Shown: in pieces, positions 24,645 to 32,544 of the stretch
Numbering within the stretch: position 1 is the stretch's first letter
How the letters are laid out: each line of letters starts with the position of its first letter
From: Streptomyces noursei
GTDB taxonomy: Bacteria > Actinomycetota > Actinomycetes > Streptomycetales > Streptomycetaceae
Direction of reading: 5' to 3'
Length of the DNA: 64,000 bases
Assembly (NCBI RefSeq): GCF_001646665.1
Contig: NZ_LWBU01000405.1
Coordinates: forward strand, 1 to 64,000
Made by a program: the position numbers and the translations under genes
The notes under the pieces: model-generated
What the model was told of the DNA's origin: nothing
The model's database searches: none
The model's input: the letters and a program-made list of their open reading frames with translations, nothing else

Positions 24645-25519
24645 GGGTCGTCCCCACCGTCTCCGCCGACGGATCACCGCTGCACGTCGAGGTGTACGGG
24701 CCCGACGGCGCCCCCGCGGTCGTCCTGTCCCACGGCTGGACCTGCTCCACGCAGTTCTGGGCCGCCCAGGTGCGGGACCTGTCCGGCGACCACCGGGTGA
24801 TCGTCTACGACCAGCGCGGCCACGGGCGGACTCCCGCCGTCGGGCGGGCCGGCTACACCACCGACGCCCTCGCCGACGACCTGGAGGCCGTGCTGGCCGC
24901 CACGCTGGAGCCGGGCGAGAAGGCCGTGCTCGCCGGGCACTCCATGGGCGGCATGACGCTCATGGCGGCCGCCGGGCGGCCGGGGCTGCGCGAGCACGCG
25001 GCGGCCGTCCTGCTGTGCAGCACCGGCCCCTCGCGGCTGGTCGCCGAATCGCTGGTGCTGCCGCTGCGGGCCGGCCGGCTGCGGACCCGGCTGACCGGCG
25101 CCGTGCTGGGCGCCCGCGCCCCCCTCGGGCCGGTCACCCCGGTCTCCCGCGCCATCCTCAAGTACGCCACCATGGGGCCCGGTTCGGCGGCCGAGCGGGT
25201 CGCCGAGTGCGCCCGGATCGTGCACGCCTGCCCGCGGACCGTGCGGGTGGCGTGGTCGCAGGTCCTCGCCGCGCTCGACGTGGAGGCGGGCGTCGGGCAG
25301 CTGGCCGTACCGACGGTGGTGCTCGTCGGCACGGCCGACCGGCTCACCCCGCCCGTGCACGCGAGGGCGCTGGCCGCCGCCCTGCCCGAGTGCGTCGGGC
25401 TCGACGAACTGGCGGGCGTCGGGCACATGACGCCGGTCGAGGCGCCGGAGGCCGTGACGGCCCGGATACGCGCCCTGGTGACGACGTACGTCCGTACCGA
25501 GCAGGAGGAAGTCGCATGA
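24641..25519 (+). CDS. Alpha/beta-fold hydrolase (esterase/lipase-like)
   Basis: The 292-residue cytoplasmic hydrolase has the nucleophile elbow GHSMGG, an acid in VLVGTADRLTPP and His in GVGHMTPVEAPE; the oxyanion phrase SHGWTCSTQFW is near residue 32. In this operon it would be expected to cleave the ester made by the monooxygenase, as LipR is thought to do in the mymA operon, but the substrate is unknown. The start overlaps the previous stop and the stop overlaps the next ATG, so all three genes are coupled. Confidence 0.9.
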   Translation: MRVVPTVSADGSPLHVEVYGPDGAPAVVLSHGWTCSTQFWAAQVRDLSGDHRVIVYDQRGHGRTPAVGRAGYTTDALADDLEAVLAATLEPGEKAVLAGHSMGGMTLMAAAGRPGLREHAAAVLLCSTGPSRLVAESLVLPLRAGRLRTRLTGAVLGARAPLGPVTPVSRAILKYATMGPGSAAERVAECARIVHACPRTVRVAWSQVLAALDVEAGVGQLAVPTVVLVGTADRLTPPVHARALAAALPECVGLDELAGVGHMTPVEAPEAVTARIRALVTTYVRTEQEEVA

Positions 25520-26397
25520 GCAGGGTGAGCCTGGAGGGGCAGGTCGCCGTCATCACCGGCGGCGCGCGGGGCGTCGGCGAACTGCTGGCGCGCAAGCTCT
25601 CCGCGCGCGGTGCGAGGATCGCGCTGCTGGGCCTGGAGCCGGAGCTGCTGAAAGAGGTCTCCGGCCGGCTGCACACCGAGAGCGACTGGTGGCACGTCGA
25701 CGTCACCGACCACGAGGCGATGGCCCGCGTCGCGTGCGAGGTCAAGGAGCGCTTCGGCAAGGTGGACATCGTCGTCGCCAACGCCGGTGTCGCGTCCGGC
25801 GGTCCGTTCGTGGACTCCGACCCGGTCGCCTGGCGGCGGGTCATCGAGGTCAACCTCATCGGCGGCGCGGTGACGGGACGGGCGTTCCTGCCGGTGCTCA
25901 TGGAGAGCCGGGGCTACTTCCTCCAGATCGCCTCGCTCGCGGCGATCACCCCCGCGCCGATGATGACCGCGTACTGCGCGTCCAAGTCGGGCGTGGAGGC
26001 CTTCGCGCACAGCCTGCGCGCCGAGGTCGGGTACAAGGGCGTGCGGGTCGGCGTGGGATACCTGTCGTGGACCGACACCGACATGGTGCGCGGTGCCGAC
26101 GAGGACGACGTGATGCGGGAGTTGCGGCAGCGGCTGCCGTGGCCGTCGAACCGGACGTACCCGCTGGGCCCGGCGGTCGACCGGATCGTCGCCGGCATCG
26201 AGCGGCGCTCGGCGCACGTGTACGCGCAGTGGTGGCTGCGGGGCATGCAGTCGGTGCGCGGCTACCTGCCGGGGCTCATCGGAACCGTCGGGCAGCGCGA
26301 GATGCGGCGCTTCGGGCCCCGGCTCGCGGGAGTGCGGAAGGGGCTGGTCGGAGCGGGTGGCGCGGCGGACGAGCAGGTGCGCACGCTGCGTGATTGA
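25516..26397 (+). CDS. Short-chain dehydrogenase/reductase
   Basis: This NAD(P)-dependent oxidoreductase has 293 residues. The cofactor motif TGGARGVGE lies near residue 15, NAG in IVVANAGVASGG, and the catalytic Ser (IASLAAI) with YCASK supplying Tyr and Lys. GGAGG lies 8 nt before the ATG, inside the end of the hydrolase gene. It would interconvert the alcohol and the ketone that the monooxygenase uses. The C-terminal 60 residues (WWLRGMQSVRGYLPGLIGTVG) are hydrophobic and may sit at the membrane. Confidence 0.92.
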   Translation: MSRVSLEGQVAVITGGARGVGELLARKLSARGARIALLGLEPELLKEVSGRLHTESDWWHVDVTDHEAMARVACEVKERFGKVDIVVANAGVASGGPFVDSDPVAWRRVIEVNLIGGAVTGRAFLPVLMESRGYFLQIASLAAITPAPMMTAYCASKSGVEAFAHSLRAEVGYKGVRVGVGYLSWTDTDMVRGADEDDVMRELRQRLPWPSNRTYPLGPAVDRIVAGIERRSAHVYAQWWLRGMQSVRGYLPGLIGTVGQREMRRFGPRLAGVRKGLVGAGGAADEQVRTLRD

Positions 26398-26510
26398 CCC
26401 GTTACGGGATGATCGAAATGCGCGGTATGTCCGGGCGTGCCAGGCTGGTCGAGGCCGGGAGCCGACGACGGTTCCCGCAGTCCCCACACACCCTTTCAGG
26501 AGAAACCTCG

Positions 26511-26708
26511 ATGGGTATCGCAGACCAGTTCCAGGACAAGGCGCAGGAAATGAAGGACCAGGCCAAGCGGCGGGCCCAGGACGCGAAGCGCGAGGCGCAG
26601 GAGCGTACGCAGAAGGGCCAGCAGAAGAACCGCCCGCCGCGTGACGAGCGGCGCCAGGGCCTGCGGGACGAGCAGCAGAACACGCCGCGGGACCCGATGG
26701 ACGTCTGA
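26511..26708 (+). CDS. Small charged helical protein
   Basis: The protein has 65 residues, nearly all charged or Gln/Ala: a single predicted amphipathic helix (DQFQDKAQEMKDQAKRRAQD, then EAQERTQKGQQKN) and a polar tail. It resembles the short hydrophilic, stress-type proteins common in Streptomyces, but no function can be named. AGGAGA lies 7 nt before the ATG, a good ribosome-binding site, and a strong terminator follows, so it is a monocistronic, probably well-expressed gene. Confidence 0.8.
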   Translation: MGIADQFQDKAQEMKDQAKRRAQDAKREAQERTQKGQQKNRPPRDERRQGLRDEQQNTPRDPMDV

Positions 26709-26729
26709 CCGGCGCCGCGGCTGAAGCGA

Positions 26730-26757
26730 GGGCGCACCCGGGACGCCGGGTGCGCCC
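26730..26757 (+). terminator. Strong rho-independent-type hairpin
   Basis: 26730-26741 pairs perfectly with 26746-26757 (12 bp, loop GACG), 22 bases after the stop of the small helical protein gene. Confidence 0.85.
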
Positions 26758-26782
26758 TTCGCGCGTCCGTCCCCCGGCGCCC

Positions 26783-26945
26783 GGGGCCTTCGCGCGTGGG
26801 TCGTCCCCGGCGCCCGGGGCCTTCGCGTGGGTGGGTCCTGGGGGTGCGGGGCCTTCGCGTGGGTGGGTCCTGGGGGTGCGGGGCCTTCGCGTGGGTGGGT
26901 CGCCGGGGGTGCGGGGCCTTCGCGTGGGTGGGTCCCGGCGGGCGC
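26783..26945. repeat. Minisatellite of 32-33 bp units
   Basis: The octamer GGGGCCTT recurs at 26783, 26816, 26848, 26880 and 26913, with periods of 33, 32, 32 and 33 bases. Each copy continues with CGCG and a GTGGGTGGGTC-type stretch; the third and fourth units are near-identical. The units start right after the terminator, whose 3' arm reads into a similar GCCC-TTCGCG sequence. There are no unique spacers, so it is not a CRISPR array. The surrounding 26709-27274 contains no supported gene; its second half is GC-rich and featureless to my reading. Confidence 0.75.
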
Positions 26946-27274
26946 CGGCCCGCGGGGCGGCGCCCGCCGGGAGGGGGCTCCGCGCCCGTGTCCGGTGCGC
27001 CGCACGGGTGTTGCGCGGGCGGCGGGAGGGGGCCCGCGCCGAGTCCGGTGTGCCGCGCGGGTGGTGCGGGGGCGGCGGGGCGGGTACCCCGGCCGTGCCG
27101 CACGGCTCGCGCCGGGCGCTCGCGGCCGCGATGCGGAGGGACTCGTACCGGTGGTGCGGATGATCTTCCGGTGGGTAGGGTCCGTGGCCGGGCGCCCCGT
27201 GACCGGGGCCGACCGGCGGCCGGCCCGGCCCGGGTGCCGCCGGTGCCGCGCACCGCCGGGCAGGGAGCAGACCG

Positions 27275-28123
27275 ATGCAGCCGACCTTCGTACTGGTTCA
27301 CGGAGCCTTCGCCAACTCCTTCTCGTTCGCGCCGCTCCAGGCCGAGCTCGGCCTCCTCGGGCACCGCTCGGTCGCCGTCGACCTGCCCGGGCACGGCTTC
27401 GGGGCGACCTACCCGCTCGCCTACCAGGCCCCGCAGGACCTGGCCGGGCTCGCCACCGCGCCCGGGGCGATCAAGGGCGTCACGCTCGCCGACAACGTCG
27501 CCCACCTGACCGGTGTCCTGGAGCGGGCCAAGCGCAACGGCCCCGTGATCCTGGTGTCCCACAGCCGCGGCGGCGCCACGGCCACGGCCGCCGCCAACGC
27601 CCGCCCCGACCTGATCGACCGCCTCGTCTACGTCTCCGCCTGGTGCCCGGTGCAGCTCGACGTCGCCGGCTACTACGCCGAACCGGAGATGGCCACCGTC
27701 GACGTCGCCGCGCTCGCCCCGGCGATGGTCGGCAACCCCGCCGAACTCGGGCTGCTGCGCACCAACTTCCGTACCGCCGACCCGGCGGTCCTGGCGGTGT
27801 TCAGGGAGGCGTTCTTCGCCGACGGCACCGACGACGAGTTCCTGACCTTCCTCAACACCTTCCAGCCCGATGAGAACCTGGACGCCGGCACCTCGGCCGA
27901 CCGCGCACAGGCCGCGACCTGGGGCCGCATCCCGAGGACGTACGTCCGGCTGACCGACGACAGGAGCCTGCCGCTCGCCCTCCAGGACCGGCTGATCCGC
28001 GAGGGCGACGAGCTGACGCCGGACAACCCGTACGACGTCCGCACCCTTGAGGGCAGCCACCTGAAGTGGCTGGTCCACCCGGAGCCGGCGGCCCGCCTGC
28101 TGGCGGAGCTGGCCGCATCGTAG
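27275..28123 (+). CDS. Alpha/beta hydrolase
   Basis: The 282-residue soluble hydrolase has the oxyanion HGAFANSFSF near residue 9 and a nucleophile elbow SHSRGGATA. The candidate acid is in TYVRLTDDRSLP and the His in LEGSHLKWLVHPE. The nearest type is the esterase/AB-hydrolase group (EstC-like) that lacks a large cap domain. GGGAG lies upstream at a normal distance. It is isolated from the preceding genes by the minisatellite and converges on the tricorn protease gene. Confidence 0.88.
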   Translation: MQPTFVLVHGAFANSFSFAPLQAELGLLGHRSVAVDLPGHGFGATYPLAYQAPQDLAGLATAPGAIKGVTLADNVAHLTGVLERAKRNGPVILVSHSRGGATATAAANARPDLIDRLVYVSAWCPVQLDVAGYYAEPEMATVDVAALAPAMVGNPAELGLLRTNFRTADPAVLAVFREAFFADGTDDEFLTFLNTFQPDENLDAGTSADRAQAATWGRIPRTYVRLTDDRSLPLALQDRLIREGDELTPDNPYDVRTLEGSHLKWLVHPEPAARLLAELAAS

Positions 28124-28132
28124 GAGCCGGCG

Positions 28133-28150
28133 CCGCCCGGCGCCGGGCGG
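28133..28150. terminator. Palindromic terminator between convergent genes
   Basis: A perfect 18-bp GC palindrome lies in the 43-base gap between the hydrolase and protease stops and could stop transcription from both sides. Confidence 0.5.
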
Positions 28151-28166
28151 GCCGTCGGGCGGGCCG

Positions 28167-31100
28167 TCAGGGCCCCGGTCGCGGCGGCAGCGGGGGCCGG
28201 GCGAGGGACGGGACCTGGGAGTAGTCCGGAGGACGGGCCGCCGGGTGGGCGGAGAGCAGGTCCAGTGCGACCTCCACCGCGTCCGCGAGCTGGCGGTGGC
28301 GGCCCTCCGCCCAGTCCAGGGGGGTGCGCAGGATCTCGATGTCCGGCGCCACCCCGTGGTTCTCGACGGACCAGCCGTACTCGTCGAACCACGCCGCGTT
28401 CATCGGCACCGTGATCACCGTGCCGTCACCCAGCCGGTGGCGGCCCGTCATGCCGACGACACCGCCCCAGGTGCGCTGCCCGACCACGGGGCCGAGCTTC
28501 AGGAGCTTGAACGCGGCCGTGATCATGTCACCGTCCGACGCCGTGGCCTCGTCCGCGAGGGCGACGACCGGGCCGCGCGGGGCGTTCGAGGCGTACGAGA
28601 CGGGCTGCGCGCCCCGCGTGAGGTCCCAGCCCAGGATCCGCCGGGTGAGCTTCTCCACCACCAGCTCGCTGATGTGGCCGCCCGCGTTGCCCCGGACGTC
28701 CACGATCAGGGCGGGCCGGGACACCTCCAGCCGCAGGTCCCGGTTGAACTGCGCCCACCCCGAGCCGCCCATGTCCGGGATGTGCAGGTACCCGCACTTG
28801 CCGCCGCTCAGCTCCCGCACCACCTCGCGGCGCTTGGCGACCCAGTCCTGGTACCGCAGCGGCCGCTCGTCGACGAGCGGGACGACGGCGACCCGCCGGG
28901 CCCGGCCCTCGCCCCCGTCGGGGCGGAACGTCAGCTCGACCGTCGTCCCGCCCGCCCCGGCCAGCAGCGGGTACGGACCCGCCACGGGGTCCACCGGGCG
29001 GCCGTCCACGTGGGTGAGGACGGCGCCCTCCCGGATGCCGGTGCCGGCCAGGGGCGAGCGCGCCTTGGAGTCGGACGACTCGCCCGGCAGGATCCGCTTC
29101 ACCGTCCACCGGCCGTCCCGGCACACGAAGTTGGCGCCCAGCAGGCCCTGCGCCCGCTGGTAGTGCGGCGGGCCCTCGTTGCGGCGCGCGGGCGTGACGT
29201 ACGCGTGCGAGGTGCCCAGCTCGCCCAGCACCTCCCGCAGCAGGTCGGCGAACTCGTCCGGCGTGGCCACCCGTTCGACGAGAGGGCGGTACTGGTCGAG
29301 GACGGCGTCCCAGTCGATCCCGCTCATCCCCGGGTCCCAGAAGTAGGAGCGGATGATCCGCCCCGCCTCGGCGTACGCCTGGCGCCACTCCGCGCCGGGG
29401 TCCACCTCGTGCAGGATCCGCCGGGTGTCGACGTACACGGTGGAGTCGCTGTCGCCCGGCTCGGTCGCCGGCACCGCCCGCAGGTCGCCCTCGTCGAAGA
29501 CGACGAGCCGGGTCCCGTCGCCGCTCACGGCGTACCAGTCCAAGTGGTCGACGAGCTCGGTCCTGCGGGCCTTCGCGAGGTTGAAGTGTTCGAGAGTGGG
29601 CCGCCCGGAGGTGTCGGCGGGGTTGACGAACGTCTCGCCCAGCGCGCCCGAGATCGGCCAGCGCAGCCACACCAGACCGCCGCCGCTCACCGGGTGCAGG
29701 GAGGAGTACTTGGAGGCGGCGACCGGGAAGGGCGTCACCCGGTTCTCCAGGCCCTCGAACTCGACCACGACCGTCCCGTCGCCCTCCGCGGCCTCCTCCG
29801 TGAGGTCCAGCCCGCCGGCCGCCGGCCGCCCCTCGGGCGACAGCGCGAACGGGGACGGCGTGGTGGAGGCGAGGGGTACGAGGTGGGGGCGGCAGCCGAG
29901 CGGGAAGGACAGGTCCCCGGTGTGCACGTCGTACACCGGGTCGAAGCCCCGCCAGGAGAGGAAGGCGAGGTAGCGGCCGTCCCTCGTGAACACCGGGCTC
30001 TCGTCCTCGAACCGGCCGTTGGTGACGTCGACGATCGTTCGGTCCTTGATCCGGGCGATCTTGATCTGCCGCAGGGACCGGCCGATGCCGGGGTGGGACC
30101 AGGTGAGCCAGGCGCCGTCGGGCGAGAACGCCAGGTCGCGGACGGGGCCGTTGATCGAGCGCGTCAGCTCGGTCGGCCCCTCCTCCGGCCCGCCGACCGG
30201 TCCGCCGACCGGTCCGCCGCCCCGTGCGATCTCCGACGCCTCCGACGCCTCGGAAGCCGCAGGGATCTCGGGCGGCGTCTCCATCACCTCGGAAGCCGCG
30301 GAGGTCTCCGATGTCTCCGGCACCCCGGGTGTATCGGGCGCCCCCGCGGTCCCGGGCACCTCGGGCGTCTCGGGCGACCCCGGAGCCCCGGGCATCCCGT
30401 CCCCGGCCTCCTCCCGTGCCGGTGGCGGCTCCTCCGTCTCGTCCGGGACGTCCAGCAGCAGCAGCCGGCCGTCGTGCGTCGCGATGGCCAGCCGCTCGCC
30501 GTCCGGGTCGGCCACCATCTCGGTGACGTGGCCCAGCAGTCCCGCCGCCAGCCGCCTCGGCGCCCGGTCGCCGCTCACCCGCGGCAGGTGGGCCACCTCG
30601 ACGGCCTCCTCGCCCTCGGCGTCGGTGACGTACGCGATCCGGCCGCTGCCGCCGAGCATCTCCGGCAGCCGCACCCGCACCCCCGGGGTGTCGGCGATCG
30701 TGCGGGCGGGCCCGTCGCGGTGGGTGAGCCAGTACAGGCTGCCGCGCACCGAGACGGCGCTCGCCCGGCCCGTCTCGTCCACCGACACGGCGTCCACGTT
30801 GCTCGCCGCCGGCGCCTGGTGGGTGCGCCGCCCGGCGCGCGGCCCGCCGAGCCGGACGGCGAGCCTCCGCGGCACCGAGTCGGGGGTCAGGGCGTCCACG
30901 ATCCACAGGTCGCCCGCGCACTGGTAGACCACGCGGCGCCCGTCGGAGGAGGCGTGCCGGGCGTAGAAGTCGTCGTGGTCGGTGTGCCGCCGGAGGTCGG
31001 TGCCGTCCGGCAGGCAGGAGTAGAGGTTGGCGACGCCCTCGTGGTCGGAGAGGAACGCGATCCGCCCGTCCACGAACATGGCGCAGTCCAGGTGGCCCCC

Positions 31101-31673
31101 GATACCGGGCAGCAGCTGCTCGCCCTGGAGCCAGAGCCGTCCCGTCGCCCCGCCCCGGTACCGCTTCCAGGAGGCGGGCTCGTGCGGGGGCTTGCCGGTC
31201 AGCAGCAGGGTGAGGTGCTGCCCGCCGACGTCCGCGACCGCGATGTCGGAGACCGGCCCCCATGGCAGCCGCCCGCCCGGCGAGCCGTCGACGGGGACCT
31301 TGTACGCCCAGGAGAAGTGCGAGAACGGCTGGCCGTGCGAGGCGACGGCGAGGACTTCCCCGTCCGGTGTCCACCCGCACACGCGCGTGTCGAGCGACCC
31401 CCAGTACGTCAGCCTGCGCGCGGGCCCGCCGTCGACCGGCACCAGATGGATCTCGGGGTCCAGGCTGCGCCAGTTCGTGTACGCGATGTGCCGCCCGTCC
31501 GGCGAGAAGCGCGGGTGCCCGACGCGCGTCCGGTCGACCGTCACGCGCCAGGCGCGGCCCGGCGGTTCGCCGTCCGCGGCCAGCGGTGCGACCCACAGGT
31601 CGTCCTCGGCCGCGAAGCACAGCAGGCCGTCGTGGAGGTGGGGATAGCGGAGGTATGCGCCGTCGCTGCTCAC
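28167..31673 (-). CDS. Tricorn-type protease (S41 family)
   Basis: This is a large cytosolic protease that trims peptides released by the proteasome. The 1168 residues comprise two N-terminal beta-propellers (FSPDGRHIAYTNW and FSPDGAWLTWSHPG blades), a PDZ domain and an S41 catalytic core. Candidate catalytic residues are Ser822-His823 (GTSHAYV), Ser1046 (ATASDGD) and Glu1104 (VENHG). The spacings 822-1046-1104 (224 and 58) match Thermoplasma tricorn S745-S965-E1023 (220 and 58). A 90-residue Pro/Glu/Thr/Ser-rich linker (about 409-498) is inserted inside the second propeller region. The start is the GTG at 31673, preceded by GGAAAG. It is divergent from the TetR gene and its twin operators. 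Confidence 0.93.
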   Translation of the reverse strand: MSSDGAYLRYPHLHDGLLCFAAEDDLWVAPLAADGEPPGRAWRVTVDRTRVGHPRFSPDGRHIAYTNWRSLDPEIHLVPVDGGPARRLTYWGSLDTRVCGWTPDGEVLAVASHGQPFSHFSWAYKVPVDGSPGGRLPWGPVSDIAVADVGGQHLTLLLTGKPPHEPASWKRYRGGATGRLWLQGEQLLPGIGGHLDCAMFVDGRIAFLSDHEGVANLYSCLPDGTDLRRHTDHDDFYARHASSDGRRVVYQCAGDLWIVDALTPDSVPRRLAVRLGGPRAGRRTHQAPAASNVDAVSVDETGRASAVSVRGSLYWLTHRDGPARTIADTPGVRVRLPEMLGGSGRIAYVTDAEGEEAVEVAHLPRVSGDRAPRRLAAGLLGHVTEMVADPDGERLAIATHDGRLLLLDVPDETEEPPPAREEAGDGMPGAPGSPETPEVPGTAGAPDTPGVPETSETSAASEVMETPPEIPAASEASEASEIARGGGPVGGPVGGPEEGPTELTRSINGPVRDLAFSPDGAWLTWSHPGIGRSLRQIKIARIKDRTIVDVTNGRFEDESPVFTRDGRYLAFLSWRGFDPVYDVHTGDLSFPLGCRPHLVPLASTTPSPFALSPEGRPAAGGLDLTEEAAEGDGTVVVEFEGLENRVTPFPVAASKYSSLHPVSGGGLVWLRWPISGALGETFVNPADTSGRPTLEHFNLAKARRTELVDHLDWYAVSGDGTRLVVFDEGDLRAVPATEPGDSDSTVYVDTRRILHEVDPGAEWRQAYAEAGRIIRSYFWDPGMSGIDWDAVLDQYRPLVERVATPDEFADLLREVLGELGTSHAYVTPARRNEGPPHYQRAQGLLGANFVCRDGRWTVKRILPGESSDSKARSPLAGTGIREGAVLTHVDGRPVDPVAGPYPLLAGAGGTTVELTFRPDGGEGRARRVAVVPLVDERPLRYQDWVAKRREVVRELSGGKCGYLHIPDMGGSGWAQFNRDLRLEVSRPALIVDVRGNAGGHISELVVEKLTRRILGWDLTRGAQPVSYASNAPRGPVVALADEATASDGDMITAAFKLLKLGPVVGQRTWGGVVGMTGRHRLGDGTVITVPMNAAWFDEYGWSVENHGVAPDIEILRTPLDWAEGRHRQLADAVEVALDLLSAHPAARPPDYSQVPSLARPPLPPRPGP

Positions 31674-31752
31674 ACAGCCATGCTTTCCGCGCTCCGGGGG
31701 CCCGGCAACCCGACCCGGCCGACTTCGTGCCGGACCGTGACCGGGAACACGT

Positions 31753-31813
31753 ACGAAACGGTTTCGTTTCGCTGGGGACCGGCGTACGCTCGACGTGTAC
31801 GAAACCGTTTCGT
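31753..31813. promoter_or_regulatory. Two TetR-type palindromic operators
   Basis: 31753-31767 reads ACGAAAC-G-GTTTCGT and 31799-31813 reads ACGAAAC-C-GTTTCGT: two perfect 15-bp palindromes differing only at the centre, 46 bp apart. They lie between the divergent tricorn and TetR starts, the second just 7 bases before the TetR ribosome-binding site. Autoregulation is the simple prediction. Confidence 0.75.
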
Positions 31814-31832
31814 CTCGATGGGAGTCGGAGGC

Positions 31833-32405
31833 ATGGCACGCGGCAGGCTCACCCCGGAGCGCGAGGCCGAGCTCTACGAGGCCGTGCTCGACCTGCTCCG
31901 CGACGTCGGTTACGACGCCCTCACCATGGATGCCGTCGCCGCCCGGACCCATTCCAGCAAGGCCACCCTCTACCGCCAGTGGGGGAGCAAGCCGGAGCTG
32001 GTCGCCCACGCCCTGCGGCACAACAAGCCGGTCGACATCGCCGCGATCGACACCGGCTCGCTGCGCGGCGACTTCCACGAGATCCTCGCCCGGTCCGACG
32101 ACTGCCAGATGGAGCGGGACTCCGCGCTGATGCGGGGCCTCGCCCATGCCGTCCACGACAACCCCGACCTGCTCCAGGCACTGCGCGACCTGCTCGTCGA
32201 ACCGGAGATGACCGGGCTCGACGAGGTGCTGGGCCGTGCGGTGCGGCGCGGCGAGGTGAGCGTGGACAACCCGGCGCTCCGGCTCGTCCCGCACATGTTC
32301 ATCGGCGCCTTCGTCGCCCGGCCCCTCATCGAGGACCGGCCGGTCGACCAGGCATTCCTCACCGATTACGTCGACGCCGTGGTCCTCCCCGCCCTCGGCG
32401 TCTGA
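31833..32405 (+). CDS. TetR family transcriptional regulator
   Basis: This is a repressor of 190 residues with the N-terminal helix-turn-helix DVGYDALTMDAVAARTHSSKATLYRQWGSK and a C-terminal ligand domain of the TetR_C type (DNPDLLQALRDLLVEPEM). The ATG at 31833 is used, with GGAG 8 nt upstream; an in-frame ATG at 31818 is possible. The gene lies directly downstream of its presumed operators and 139 bases before the MMPL exporter, the usual target of such regulators. Confidence 0.9.
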   Translation: MARGRLTPEREAELYEAVLDLLRDVGYDALTMDAVAARTHSSKATLYRQWGSKPELVAHALRHNKPVDIAAIDTGSLRGDFHEILARSDDCQMERDSALMRGLAHAVHDNPDLLQALRDLLVEPEMTGLDEVLGRAVRRGEVSVDNPALRLVPHMFIGAFVARPLIEDRPVDQAFLTDYVDAVVLPALGV

Positions 32406-32544
32406 CACCCCACCGCACCACCGTCCCACCGCACCACCGGCGCGACCCGCACCACCGCACCACCAGCAGCACCTGACACGTACCGCTCACGCTGTCGGGC
32501 CGACTCCCCATGTCCTTGTCCATCCATCACCGGGAGACGCCCCC

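Noticed and set aside
26783-26945. Possible CRISPR array
   Set aside because: The repeats are directly tandem with no unique spacers, and no cas genes are present.
26402-28078. Minus-strand open frame through the minisatellite with repeated THAKAPHPQDP-type peptides
   Set aside because: The peptide repeats merely translate the 32-33-bp DNA repeats, and the frame runs opposite a well-supported hydrolase gene.
28245-32405. A 1386-codon open frame on the plus strand opposite the tricorn gene
   Set aside because: High GC leaves long open shadow frames. Its residues are random Arg/Gly/Pro/His mixtures, whereas the minus strand reads as a complete tricorn protease with correctly spaced catalytic residues. 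Only the TetR segment at its end is real.
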